Source: Flavobacterium dauae
Lineage (GTDB): Bacteria; Bacteroidota; Bacteroidia; Flavobacteriales; Flavobacteriaceae
Direction: 5' to 3'
Length of the DNA stretch: 64,000 nt
Assembly (NCBI RefSeq): GCF_004151275.2
Contig: NZ_CP130821.1
Span: 1,612,001-1,676,000, forward strand
In this document: positions 44,168-52,337 of the stretch, one piece after another
Layout: each line of letters opens with the position of its first letter
How positions within the stretch are numbered: the first letter of the stretch is position 1
The notes under the pieces: model-generated
Databases searched by the model: none
What the model was told of the DNA's origin: nothing
Seen by the model: the letters and a program-made list of their open reading frames with translations, nothing else
Made by a program: the position numbers and the translations under genes

Positions 44168-44240
44168 TGACCCGACTGGGGCTCGAACCCAGGACCCCAA
44201 CATTAAAAGTGTTGTGCTCTACCAACTGAGCTATCGAGTC
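44168..44240 (-). tRNA. tRNA-Lys (UUU), copy 1
   Basis: The minus strand folds as a 73-nt tRNA: acceptor GACTCGA/TCGGGTC, D-arm with AGCTCAGTTGGTAGAGC, anticodon loop CTTTTAA (anticodon TTT), T-arm GGGTTCGAGCCCC. CCA is not encoded. Identical to the two other Lys copies. Confidence 0.95.
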
Positions 44241-44278
44241 GTATATAACTAAAGTTATATCTATTTTAATATAATCTG

Positions 44279-44351
44279 TGACCCGACTGGGGCTCGAACC
44301 CAGGACCCCAACATTAAAAGTGTTGTGCTCTACCAACTGAGCTATCGAGTC
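44279..44351 (-). tRNA. tRNA-Lys (UUU), copy 2
   Basis: 73 nt, identical in sequence to copy 1, with anticodon TTT in loop CTTTTAA. It lies 38 bases from copy 1. Confidence 0.95.
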
Positions 44352-44375
44352 AATAAATTATTTTCGACTTTTTCG

Positions 44376-44457
44376 TGACCACGATGGGAGTCGAACCCAT
44401 ACGCTTTTCAGCACCACCCCCTCAAGATGGCGAGTCTACCAATTCCTCCACGCGGCC
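44376..44457 (-). tRNA. tRNA-Leu (GAG)
   Basis: 82 nt with a long variable arm. Acceptor GGCCGCG pairs with CGTGGTC, anticodon stem CCATC/GGTGG, loop TTGAGGG, anticodon GAG. T-arm GGGTTCGACTCCC. It sits between Lys copies 2 and 3. Confidence 0.92.
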
Positions 44458-44473
44458 TGTAAACTTCTTTTTG

Positions 44474-44546
44474 TGACCCGACTGGGGCTCGAACCCAGGA
44501 CCCCAACATTAAAAGTGTTGTGCTCTACCAACTGAGCTATCGAGTC
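44474..44546 (-). tRNA. tRNA-Lys (UUU), copy 3
   Basis: 73 nt, identical in sequence to the other two Lys genes, anticodon TTT. Confidence 0.95.
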
Positions 44547-44575
44547 AAAATGATTTATAAAATCATATTTTTTTG

Positions 44576-44649
44576 TGATCCAGTCAGGATTCGAACCTGA
44601 GACCTACTGCTTAGAAGGCAGTTGCTCTATCCAGCTGAGCTACTGGACC
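44576..44649 (-). tRNA. tRNA-Arg (UCU)
   Basis: 74 nt. Acceptor GGTCCAG/CTGGATC, anticodon stem ACTGC/GCAGT with loop CTTCTAA (anticodon TCT), T-arm AGGTTCGAATCCT. Confidence 0.95.
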
Positions 44650-44671
44650 AATTAAACGTAATGTTTAATAG

Positions 44672-44746
44672 TCGGGGTGGCAGGATTCGAACCTGCGACC
44701 TCCTGGTCCCAAACCAGGCGCGATAACCGGGCTACGCTACACCCCG
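44672..44746 (-). tRNA. tRNA-Pro (UGG)
   Basis: 75 nt. Acceptor CGGGGTG/CACCCCG, anticodon stem CCTGG/CCAGG with loop TTTGGGA (anticodon TGG), T-arm AGGTTCGAATCCT. Confidence 0.95.
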
Positions 44747-44764
44747 AATCGGTTATTATTATTG

Positions 44765-44848
44765 CGGAGAGACAGGGATTCGAACCCTGGCATCGGTTAC
44801 CCGATGACAGATTAGCAATCTGCTCCGTTACCACTCCGGCACCTCTCC
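44765..44848 (-). tRNA. tRNA-Ser (GCU)
   Basis: 84 nt with a long variable arm (CATCGGGTAACCGATG). Acceptor GGAGAGG/TCTCTCC, discriminator G, anticodon GCT in loop TTGCTAA. First gene of the cluster in transcription order (Ser-Pro-Arg-Lys-Leu-Lys-Lys). Confidence 0.94.
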
Positions 44849-45102
44849 TAATTAAACTAACAACCTGTATCAGTTAATCGGTTGCAAATGTATAACGAGA
44901 TTTAAGACTTTGCAAGTATTTGTTTGTTTTTTTTGAAAAAACTATCCTTAAAAAACACCATAATATTAATAATCAATTAAATAAACAGCTATTTTTTTTT
45001 AAATAATTGTTATCTATTTGTTCTTGCAGAATTGATTTTTAAATATTCTTGTAAAAAACGATATAATTTTAGTAAATTCGCACTAAACTAAACTTTAGTA
45101 AA

Positions 45103-46284
45103 ATGATGAATAAAAAAGTGGTAATTGTATCAGCTGTAAGAACTCCGATAGGTAGTTTTATGGGCTCATTATCTACAGTTGCTGCTCCAAAATTAGGTGC
45201 AGCAGCAATTAAAGGTGCTTTAGATAAAATTAATTTAGATCCAAATAAGGTTGAAGAAGTTATAATGGGTAACGTGGTTCAGGCTGGTAACGGTCAGGCT
45301 CCGGCTCGTCAGGCTGCGTTATTTGCAGGTTTATCTACCGAAGTTCCGTGTACAACTGTAAATAAGGTGTGTGCTTCTGGTATGAAAGCAATTATGCAAG
45401 GTGCACAGGCAATTGCTAACGGTGATGCAGATATTATTGTTGCCGGTGGTATGGAAAACATGAGTATGATTCCTCATTATGCAAATTTAAGAACCGGAGT
45501 AAAATTTGGAAACACCGCTTTTGTTGACGGAATGCAAAGAGATGGTTTATCTGACGCATACGAAAACCTGGCAATGGGTGTTTATGCAGATCAAACTGCA
45601 ACCGAATTTAATATCTCAAGAGAGCAGCAAGATGAATTTGCTATCAATTCTTATAAAAAATCGGCTGCTGCCTGGGATGCCGGTAATTTTGACGCAGAAG
45701 TTGTTCCGGTTGCTGTTCCTCAACGCAAAGGCGATCCAATTATGGTTACCAAAGATGAAGAATACACAAACGTTAAATTAGAAAAAATTCCGGCATTAAA
45801 CCCGGCATTTACAAAAGAAGGAACGGTTACTGCCGCAAACGCATCTACAATTAACGATGGTGCTGCTGCCGTTATTTTAATGAGCGAAGAAAAAGCAAAC
45901 GAATTAGGTTTAAAGCCTTTAGCATATATCAAAGGTTTTGCCGATGCTGCTCAAGAGCCTAAATGGTTTACAACAGCACCTGCAAAAGCATTACCTAAAG
46001 CATTAGACAAAGCAGGAGTTTCTTTAAACGATGTTGATTTCTTTGAATTCAACGAAGCTTTTTCTGTTGTAGGAATCGCAAATACAAACATCTTAAAATT
46101 AGATGCTGCCAAAGTTAACGTAAACGGTGGTGCGGTATCTTTAGGGCACCCTCTTGGTTGTTCAGGTGCTCGTATCGTAGTTACTTTATTAAATGTATTA
46201 GATCAAAACAACGGTAAAATTGGTGCGGCTGCTATTTGTAATGGTGGTGGTGGTGCTTCTGCCATTGTAATCGAAAAAATCTAA
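45103..46284 (+). CDS. Acetyl-CoA C-acetyltransferase (thiolase)
   Basis: A 393-aa thiolase II that condenses two acetyl-CoA to acetoacetyl-CoA or runs in reverse for degradation. The nucleophile Cys is in NKVCASGMKA near residue 90. The C-terminal motifs are NEAFSVVG, GGAVSLGHPLGCSGAR (catalytic His) and CNGGGGASAIVIE (second Cys). Two tandem Met codons at 45103 and 45106 make the start uncertain by one residue. It is monocistronic with a terminator. Confidence 0.94.
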   Translation: MMNKKVVIVSAVRTPIGSFMGSLSTVAAPKLGAAAIKGALDKINLDPNKVEEVIMGNVVQAGNGQAPARQAALFAGLSTEVPCTTVNKVCASGMKAIMQGAQAIANGDADIIVAGGMENMSMIPHYANLRTGVKFGNTAFVDGMQRDGLSDAYENLAMGVYADQTATEFNISREQQDEFAINSYKKSAAAWDAGNFDAEVVPVAVPQRKGDPIMVTKDEEYTNVKLEKIPALNPAFTKEGTVTAANASTINDGAAAVILMSEEKANELGLKPLAYIKGFADAAQEPKWFTTAPAKALPKALDKAGVSLNDVDFFEFNEAFSVVGIANTNILKLDAAKVNVNGGAVSLGHPLGCSGARIVVTLLNVLDQNNGKIGAAAICNGGGGASAIVIEKI

Positions 46285-46301
46285 CACAGTATATTATAGT
46301 A

Positions 46302-46332
46302 AAATGAGAAGGTGTTTCTTGCCTTCTCATTT
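46302..46332 (+). terminator. Thiolase terminator
   Basis: AAATGAGAAGG pairs with CCTTCTCATTT around a 9-base loop, followed by TCTTTTTTT. Confidence 0.85.
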
Positions 46333-46351
46333 CTTTTTTTAAATTCTAAAT

Positions 46352-47110
46352 ATGTTTGCAATCTGTAATTTGGCAATTGTTCCTTTGCGTTTTGAACCTT
46401 CAGACCGAAGTGAATTGGTTACGCAGGTTCTTTTCGGGGAAACTTTTATCATTTTAGAACAAAAGGAAAAATGGTCTAAAATCTGTTTGACTACCGATGG
46501 GTACGAAGGCTGGATTGACAACAAACAATTTACCCTGATTACTGAAAATCAATACCAAAAAATACAGCAAAAGACAAAATGTTACTGTGCCGATTTAATT
46601 GATTATGTAACGGGAAACAATACTTTGCTACCCGTTTCTTTAGGTAGCGATTTAACTTTTTTAGAATTTACAGACGTAAATACCCAACAATTGGTTTTTG
46701 ACGGTAACGTTATTACAAGTGTCCAACCAAAATCAAATCTGTTACAAACTGCTTTCCTTTATCTTAATGCTCCTTATTTATGGGGCGGAAAAACACCTTT
46801 TGGTATCGATTGTTCTGGTTTCACCCAAATGGTTTATCGTTTAAATGGTTATTTTATTCCGCGCGATGCCTCACAACAAGCAAAAATTGGCGAACCTTTA
46901 AGTTTTATTGAAGAAAGCGAAGCAGGCGATTTAGCTTTTTTTGATAACGAAGAAGGTCAGATCATTCACGTGGGCATCATTATGGAAAACAATTACATCA
47001 TCCACGCACACGGCAAAGTCCGTATAGATCGTTTGGATCATTTGGGAATTTTAAATATTGATACCGGTCGTCATACGCATAAACTCCGCGTTATCAAGAA
47101 AATTATTTAA
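46352..47110 (+). CDS. NlpC/P60-family cell-wall hydrolase
   Basis: A 252-aa C40 peptidase that cleaves gamma-D-Glu to diaminopimelate-type bonds in peptidoglycan stem peptides. SH3-like regions occupy residues 1-110 (VPLRFEPSDRSELVTQVLFGE and WSKICLTTDGYEGWIDNKQF). The catalytic domain has YLWGGKTPFGIDCSGFTQMVY (Cys near 155), GQIIHVGIIM (His) and YIIHAHGKV. No signal peptide is visible, so export is unexplained or it acts on cytosolic muropeptides. Confidence 0.87.
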   Translation: MFAICNLAIVPLRFEPSDRSELVTQVLFGETFIILEQKEKWSKICLTTDGYEGWIDNKQFTLITENQYQKIQQKTKCYCADLIDYVTGNNTLLPVSLGSDLTFLEFTDVNTQQLVFDGNVITSVQPKSNLLQTAFLYLNAPYLWGGKTPFGIDCSGFTQMVYRLNGYFIPRDASQQAKIGEPLSFIEESEAGDLAFFDNEEGQIIHVGIIMENNYIIHAHGKVRIDRLDHLGILNIDTGRHTHKLRVIKKII

Positions 47111-47135
47111 TACCGTATTTCTTTTTAAGAATGCG

Positions 47136-47143
47136 TATCTTTG
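47136..47143 (+). promoter_or_regulatory. Candidate -7 element of the helicase gene
   Basis: TATCTTTG matches TAnnTTTG and lies 15 bases before the ATG at 47159, implying a very short leader. No TTG at the -33 position. Confidence 0.4.
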
Positions 47144-47158
47144 CCGAAAATATTTTTT

Positions 47159-48505
47159 ATGGCAACATTTGAGCAATTCAATTTACCCAAATCTTTACAA
47201 AAAGCATTAGACGAATTAGGTTTCATTCATCCTACTCCTATTCAGGAGAAATCTTTTAACATTATCTTATCAGGTAAAGACGTTATGGGAATTGCTCAAA
47301 CAGGAACCGGAAAAACTTTTGCCTATTTACTTCCTATTTTAAAACAATGGAAATTTCAACCAACCGATGCACCACGTGTCGTTATCTTAGTGCCAACACG
47401 CGAATTAGTTGTTCAAGTGGTTGAAGAGGTAGAAAAATTAACCAAATATATGTCAATCCGCGTATTGGGAATTTACGGTGGCGTGAACATCAACACCCAA
47501 AAAACATCGGTTTATGACGGCATTGATATTTTGGTGGGAACACCCGGAAGGACTATGGATTTGGCGTTAGACAACGTACTGCGATTTGATGCTTTGCAAA
47601 AATTGGTCATTGACGAATTTGATGAGATTCTGAATTTAGGTTTCCGTACCCAGCTAACATCTATTCTTTCTATGATGAAAGATAAAAAACAAAACATTTT
47701 GTTTTCGGCAACAATGACCGAAGAAGTAGATGAAATTTTAGATGATTATTTTAATTTTCCCGAAGAGGTTTCATTAGCACCATCGGGAACTCCATTAGAA
47801 AAAATCAAACAAAGTGCGTATGCTGTACCTAATTTTTTGACTAAATTAAATATTTTAAAAGATATTTTAACAAATGATGAAACCAGCACACGGGTTTTAT
47901 TATTTGTAAACAATAAACGATTGGCAGATTATGTTTTGGAACAATTAGAAGAAGATTTTCCGGAACAATTTGGCGTTATCCATTCCAATAAAACGCAAAA
48001 TTACCGTTTAAACACCATGGAATTATTCCAAAATGGTGAATTGCGTGGCTTGGTAACTACCGACGTAATGGCTCGCGGATTGGACATTACCGATATTACT
48101 CACGTTTTTAATTTGCAGTTACCCGAAATTCCTGAACAATACATTCACCGCATTGGTAGAACCGGACGTGCCGACAAAGAAGGTTTTGCTGTGAGTTTTG
48201 TTAGCCCAAAAGAAGAAGAAGCCCAGTTGGAAATTGAAGAACTAATGGATTATGAAATTCCAATGGTCGAAATTCCTTCACATATTAAAATTGCCGAACA
48301 AAAACTGGAATTTGAAAAAGACCGTGTGAAAATGAAAACCAACAAACGCAAAATTGACGCGGAACGAGGTGAAGCCTTTCACGAGAAAAAAGACAAAAAT
48401 AAAAAGGTAAATTTAGGTGGTCCGGGAAAACGAACTCCGCGAAAATCGGCTCCAAGAAACCGTGCGGTGGAACGTAAACGAAACGAAAAACGCAAAAAAA
48501 AATAA
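47159..48505 (+). CDS. DEAD-box ATP-dependent RNA helicase
   Basis: A 448-aa helicase starting MATFEQFNLP at 47159; the longer frame needs a TTG at 47141 and runs into the promoter. Motifs: Q-motif HPTPIQEKSF, motif I GIAQTGTGKT, Ia PTRELV, Ib GTPGR, motif II as DEFD (rather than DEAD), motif III SAT, motif V TTDVMARGLD and motif VI HRIGRTGR. A Lys/Arg-rich tail (about residues 380-448) probably binds RNA. It is likely to act in ribosome assembly or RNA decay. Confidence 0.92.
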   Translation: MATFEQFNLPKSLQKALDELGFIHPTPIQEKSFNIILSGKDVMGIAQTGTGKTFAYLLPILKQWKFQPTDAPRVVILVPTRELVVQVVEEVEKLTKYMSIRVLGIYGGVNINTQKTSVYDGIDILVGTPGRTMDLALDNVLRFDALQKLVIDEFDEILNLGFRTQLTSILSMMKDKKQNILFSATMTEEVDEILDDYFNFPEEVSLAPSGTPLEKIKQSAYAVPNFLTKLNILKDILTNDETSTRVLLFVNNKRLADYVLEQLEEDFPEQFGVIHSNKTQNYRLNTMELFQNGELRGLVTTDVMARGLDITDITHVFNLQLPEIPEQYIHRIGRTGRADKEGFAVSFVSPKEEEAQLEIEELMDYEIPMVEIPSHIKIAEQKLEFEKDRVKMKTNKRKIDAERGEAFHEKKDKNKKVNLGGPGKRTPRKSAPRNRAVERKRNEKRKKK

Positions 48506-48517
48506 TTATAAATTAAA

Positions 48518-48650
48518 AGAGGTTGTCCAAAAAGTGTCATTTTGAGCGAAACGGAGTGAAGTCGAAAAATCTAAAGTACTGATTATATGAGATTCCTCCT
48601 TCGTCGGAATGACAACTATACTTAATTGTTTTACTTTTTAGACAGCCTCT
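48518..48650. repeat. Nested palindromic intergenic element, likely bidirectional terminator
   Basis: Outer arms AGAGGTTGTCCAAAAAGT (48518-48535) and ACTTTTTAGACAGCCTCT (48633-48650) are complementary at 16 of 18 positions. Inside lies a second inverted pair, GTCATTTTGAGCGAA... and ...CTTCGTCGGAATGAC, a form I recall as a widespread flavobacterial intergenic repeat. It fills the gap between the convergent helicase and PPK2 genes, ending in a T run. No ORF. Confidence 0.72.
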
Positions 48651-48654
48651 TTTT

Positions 48655-49551
48655 TTAGTTGTTTTTAAGTAATTCCTCTTTATAGTGCGAAATGCGTTCT
48701 AAAATTTCAGGTTCTGGTTGCGGATAAACAATATCTTTATACTCTTTAAGGGTTTCGTAAATTATTTTTGCAACAATTAATCTACTTACATCTTTATCAT
48801 CGCTTGGAATAATGAACCACTCCCCTTTTTTATGGTTACTGTTTTTTAAAACTTCCTGATAACAAAACTGGTATTTATCCCAAAGTTCTCGTTCTGCTAA
48901 ATCGCCCGGAGAAAATTTCCATTGGTGTTTTGGCTTTTCAATACGTTTTAACAAACGTTTTTTTTGTTCATCTTTGCTGATATGCAGATAGAATTTTAGA
49001 ATAATTGTACCATTTTCAGTCCAGAATTTTTCAAACTGAACCATACGTTTCATTCGATCAGTCCAAAAATCATCCGTCAAAGAATTAATATCTGTATGCG
49101 GATTGCGTTCATTTTCTAAATATTCAGGATGTACCCTTGTTACTAAAACATTTTCGTAATGCGTACGGTTAAAAACGGTAAATTTTCCTTTTTCGGGTAA
49201 TTTGGTATAATGCCTCCACATAAAATCGTGTTGTAATTCTTTGTATGACGGTGTTTTAAAACTTTCGACCACCACTCCGCGTGCATTAAATCCTTTAAAA
49301 ACTTCGCGAATCATACTGTCTTTTCCGGCAGTATCCATTCCCTGAAAGCAAATTAAAACCGAATAACGGTCATCTGCATACATCATATCCTGAAATTCGG
49401 CTATTTTTTTCCGGTACTTTTTTAATTCTTTTTTTATCGATAACAAATCCAAACCGGTTTCATAAGTTGTTGGCCGTTCCTTTAAATTCAAATCTTCCGG
49501 AACTTTAAAATATTTTCGTTTCATATAAATCTTTTTCTCTAAATTAGTCAA
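48655..49551 (-). CDS. ppk2: Polyphosphate kinase 2 family protein
   Basis: A 289-298-aa PPK2-type kinase transferring phosphate between polyphosphate and nucleotides. Walker A: ICFQGMDTAGKDSM near residue 70; then GVVVESFKTPS, WRHYTKLPEKGKFTVFNRTHYENVLVTRVHPE (Walker B/Asn-Arg region) and KPKHQWKFSPGDLAERELWDKY. MKRKYFKVPED at 49524 is an equally good start. Single-domain class; whether it prefers mono- or diphosphates cannot be told here. The start region is divergent from the gene at 49564. Confidence 0.9.
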   Translation of the reverse strand: MTNLEKKIYMKRKYFKVPEDLNLKERPTTYETGLDLLSIKKELKKYRKKIAEFQDMMYADDRYSVLICFQGMDTAGKDSMIREVFKGFNARGVVVESFKTPSYKELQHDFMWRHYTKLPEKGKFTVFNRTHYENVLVTRVHPEYLENERNPHTDINSLTDDFWTDRMKRMVQFEKFWTENGTIILKFYLHISKDEQKKRLLKRIEKPKHQWKFSPGDLAERELWDKYQFCYQEVLKNSNHKKGEWFIIPSDDKDVSRLIVAKIIYETLKEYKDIVYPQPEPEILERISHYKEELLKNN

Positions 49552-49563
49552 TAAATTTTAGCA

Positions 49564-50415
49564 ATGAAAAAATATTTGCTTACATCGTGGTTAAAAATTA
49601 CCGGAATTGTAGCGGCATCTGGCATTGGTTATGAAAACAATCAGTTACAATTGGTGTCAGACAACAGCAACGCACTTTATCATTATTTTATAACTAATGA
49701 TTCTTTGGCAAAATACAGTTTTGACGACAACCCAGTTAACGATCAAATGAAGAAAAAAACAAAATATGATTTAGAATCGTTTACAAAAATTGACAATACC
49801 TGGTATGCTTTTGGTTCGGGATCGACCGAAAACCGAAACATTGGGTTTATGTTTAACAAATTTTCTAAATACTCTACAAAGATTGATTTAACCGATCTTT
49901 ACAGCGAAATGAAAAGTTTTTCTGATTTGGGAGATGACGATTTTAACATTGAAACCGTTACGACATATAAAGAAGACTGGCTGTTTATAAACAGAGGAAA
50001 CGGGGCAAAAAATGCAAATTATATTTTTGTGGTACAAGGAAAGAATCTAACCGATGAATACAATATGTATTATTTTGAATTTGATTTGCCTAAGATAAAC
50101 GATGTTGCTTCCGGATTTTCTGATGGCACCGTTATAAACAACACGCTGTATTTTATTGCAACCGCAGAAGACGAACAATCTACTTATAATGACGGAGCGA
50201 TAAAAGGAAGTTTGTTTGGGGCGATTGATCTAAAGAAAATGAAAATCCTTTTCACAGAAAAAATCAGCGACACCAATAAATTTGAAGGAATTACCATTTT
50301 GGAGCAAAACAAAAAAAATATTGTATTTGTCTTGTGCGAAGATAATGATGATGCTTTAAACAAAGAAACTGTTATTTATAAGTTAGCGGTTGATTTAAAA
50401 GGGAAAATAAAATAG
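49564..50415 (+). CDS. Conserved hypothetical beta-rich protein, 283 aa
   Basis: Not firmly recognised (possibly the DUF6929 group). The pattern of strands (LDLKKMKILFTEKI, TWYAFGSGSTENRN, EGITILEQNKKNIVFVLCEDND) suggests a beta-propeller such as phytase/SdiA-regulated-like proteins. There is no obvious signal peptide; the first residues (KKYLLTSWLKITGIVAASGIGYE) are only weakly hydrophobic. It is divergent from PPK2, 12 bases apart if the long PPK2 start is used, so the two may share a regulatory region. Confidence 0.55.
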   Translation: MKKYLLTSWLKITGIVAASGIGYENNQLQLVSDNSNALYHYFITNDSLAKYSFDDNPVNDQMKKKTKYDLESFTKIDNTWYAFGSGSTENRNIGFMFNKFSKYSTKIDLTDLYSEMKSFSDLGDDDFNIETVTTYKEDWLFINRGNGAKNANYIFVVQGKNLTDEYNMYYFEFDLPKINDVASGFSDGTVINNTLYFIATAEDEQSTYNDGAIKGSLFGAIDLKKMKILFTEKISDTNKFEGITILEQNKKNIVFVLCEDNDDALNKETVIYKLAVDLKGKIK

Positions 50416-50424
50416 TTTTCAATA

Positions 50425-50458
50425 AAAAAATCCTTTTCATTACTGAAAAGGATTTTTT
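50425..50458. terminator. Bidirectional terminator
   Basis: AAAAAATCCTTTTCA with TGAAAAGGATTTTTT around a 4-base loop, between the convergent genes at 49564 and 50475. Confidence 0.88.
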
Positions 50459-50474
50459 ACTTTACATAAATTTC

Positions 50475-50636
50475 TTATGCTTCTTCTCTTTTAGCTTTTC
50501 TTTCTTTGATTAAATCAATTGCTCCACCCGTAGCCCAGTAAAACACAAAGCTAACAAGGAAAAACATTAACCAGAATCCCATCGTTAAAACGCCAAGACC
50601 GATTAAAAAAGCGATAAATTGTTGAAATTCGAACAT
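50475..50636 (-). CDS. Small membrane protein, 53 aa
   Basis: A minus-strand frame from ATG at 50636 to TAA at 50475, MFEFQQFIAFLIGLGVLTMG..., ending ERKAKREEA. One long or two short hydrophobic helices (residues 6-38) are followed by a basic/acidic tail (DLIKERKAKREEA), giving an N-out or hairpin topology with a cytosolic tail. Coding character is good (no rare codons, helix pattern conserved through the frame) and a shared terminator lies directly downstream. Function unknown. Confidence 0.6.
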   Translation of the reverse strand: MFEFQQFIAFLIGLGVLTMGFWLMFFLVSFVFYWATGGAIDLIKERKAKREEA

Positions 50637-50792
50637 AATTTCCGGAATTTTTGTATATACGTTTACAAAGATAGAACGAAACTTTGACTACCCAAACAAA
50701 ATTCATAATTTATTCTAAAAATTATCTTTTTTACTGGTAAAATACTTTTTTTAAAGTATCTTTATTTAAATTAATTATAAATAACAAATGTA

Positions 50793-52190
50793 ATGGAATA
50801 TAGAATTGAAACCGACACCATGGGTGAAGTAAAAGTTCCTGCCGATAAATATTGGGGAGCACAAACAGAACGTTCACGAAACAATTTTAAAATTGGTCCT
50901 TCTGCCTCGATGCCACACGAAATAATTGAAGGTTTTGCGTATTTAAAAAAAGCTGCTGCTTACGCCAATTGCGAATTAGGGGTTTTACCTGTTGAGAAAA
51001 GAGATGCCATTGCTGTAGTTTGTGATGAGATTTTGGCTGGAAAATTAAACGATCAGTTTCCTTTGGTTATTTGGCAAACCGGTTCGGGCACTCAATCAAA
51101 TATGAACGTAAATGAAGTTATCGCTAACCGGGCACAGGTACTAGCCGGAAAAAAAATTGGTGAAGGTGAAGCTGTTTTAAAAGCCAATGACGATGTAAAC
51201 AAATCGCAATCATCAAACGATACTTTTCCAACAGGCATGCACATTGCAGCCTACAAAGCTGTGGTAGAAGTAACTATTCCGGGTGTTGAAAAACTACGAG
51301 ATACATTGGCAAAAAAGGCCGAAGATTTTAAAAATGTAGTAAAAATTGGCCGTACACATTTAATGGATGCAACCCCCCTTACTTTAGGACAGGAAATTTC
51401 TGGTTATGTTGCACAATTAACACACGGCTTAAAAGCATTAAAAAACACCTTAGCCCACTTATCTGAAGTTGCTTTAGGCGGAACTGCTGTCGGTACTGGT
51501 TTAAATACACCCGCAGGATACGATGTTTTGGTAGCCAAATATATTGCCGATTTTACTGGGCATCCGTTTGTTACCGCAGAAAATAAATTTGAAGCCTTAG
51601 CTGCACACGACGCCATTGTTGAAACCCACGGTGCTTTAAAGCAATTAGCTGTATCGTTAAACAAAATTGCAAACGATATCCGTATGTTGGCTTCAGGTCC
51701 CCGTTCGGGAATCGGAGAAATTCTAATTCCGGAAAACGAACCGGGATCATCAATTATGCCGGGTAAAGTCAACCCTACCCAATGCGAAGCTTTAACAATG
51801 GTTGCTGCCCAGGTAATGGGAAATGATGTTGCTATTACTATTGGCGGCACACAAGGTCATTACGAGCTAAATGTTTTTAAACCGTTAATGGCGGCTAATT
51901 TCTTACAATCGGCACGTTTACTGGGCGATGCCTGCATTTCTTTTGACGAACATTGTGCACAAGGAATTGAACCAAATTATAATCGTATTAAAGAATTAGT
52001 GGACAATTCATTGATGTTGGTGACTGCTTTAAACACTAAAATTGGTTATTACAAAGCAGCCGAAATTGCTCAGACTGCACATAAGAATAATTCAACCTTA
52101 AAAGAAACAGCCATTGCATTAGGTTATGTAACCGCTGAAGAATTTGACCAATGGGTAAAGCCTGAAGAAATGGTTGGCAGTTTAAAATAA
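50793..52190 (+). CDS. fumC: Fumarate hydratase class II
   Basis: A 465-aa iron-independent fumarase of the TCA cycle. It starts [26 protein letters not shown]. Other features: [36 protein letters not shown], the [14 protein letters not shown] substrate site, and the signature [15 protein letters not shown] near residue 320. Length is standard and the gene is monocistronic with a terminator. Confidence 0.96.
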   Translation: MEYRIETDTMGEVKVPADKYWGAQTERSRNNFKIGPSASMPHEIIEGFAYLKKAAAYANCELGVLPVEKRDAIAVVCDEILAGKLNDQFPLVIWQTGSGTQSNMNVNEVIANRAQVLAGKKIGEGEAVLKANDDVNKSQSSNDTFPTGMHIAAYKAVVEVTIPGVEKLRDTLAKKAEDFKNVVKIGRTHLMDATPLTLGQEISGYVAQLTHGLKALKNTLAHLSEVALGGTAVGTGLNTPAGYDVLVAKYIADFTGHPFVTAENKFEALAAHDAIVETHGALKQLAVSLNKIANDIRMLASGPRSGIGEILIPENEPGSSIMPGKVNPTQCEALTMVAAQVMGNDVAITIGGTQGHYELNVFKPLMAANFLQSARLLGDACISFDEHCAQGIEPNYNRIKELVDNSLMLVTALNTKIGYYKAAEIAQTAHKNNSTLKETAIALGYVTAEEFDQWVKPEEMVGSLK

Positions 52191-52211
52191 AGTTTAATTG
52201 TTTTTTTTCTG

Positions 52212-52243
52212 AATAGTCCTTGAATTTATTTTTAAGGACTATT
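52212..52243 (+). terminator. fumC terminator
   Basis: AATAGTCCTT pairs with AAGGACTATT around a 12-base loop, followed by TTGTTTT. Confidence 0.8.
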
Positions 52244-52337
52244 TTGTTTTAATGAACAGTGTAAAATATCCTGACAAATAAAAAATAGTCTTACATTTGT
52301 TCTGCAAAAAAAGTATAAAATACCTTCTATTCCATTT

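Noticed and set aside
44154..44336. A 60-aa frame with two copies of VEHNTFNVGVLGSSPSRVTD
   Set aside because: It is the translation of two adjacent tRNA-Lys genes, not a protein. The same holds for the frames over the Pro, Arg and Ser tRNAs.
44160..44550. Regularly spaced identical repeats suggesting a CRISPR array
   Set aside because: The repeats are 73-nt tRNA-Lys genes with clear cloverleafs, and there are only three of them.
51404..51850. Long minus-strand frame inside fumC
   Set aside because: Shadow of the conserved fumC reading frame, as are the antisense frames in nrdA, prfA, dnaK and gcvT.
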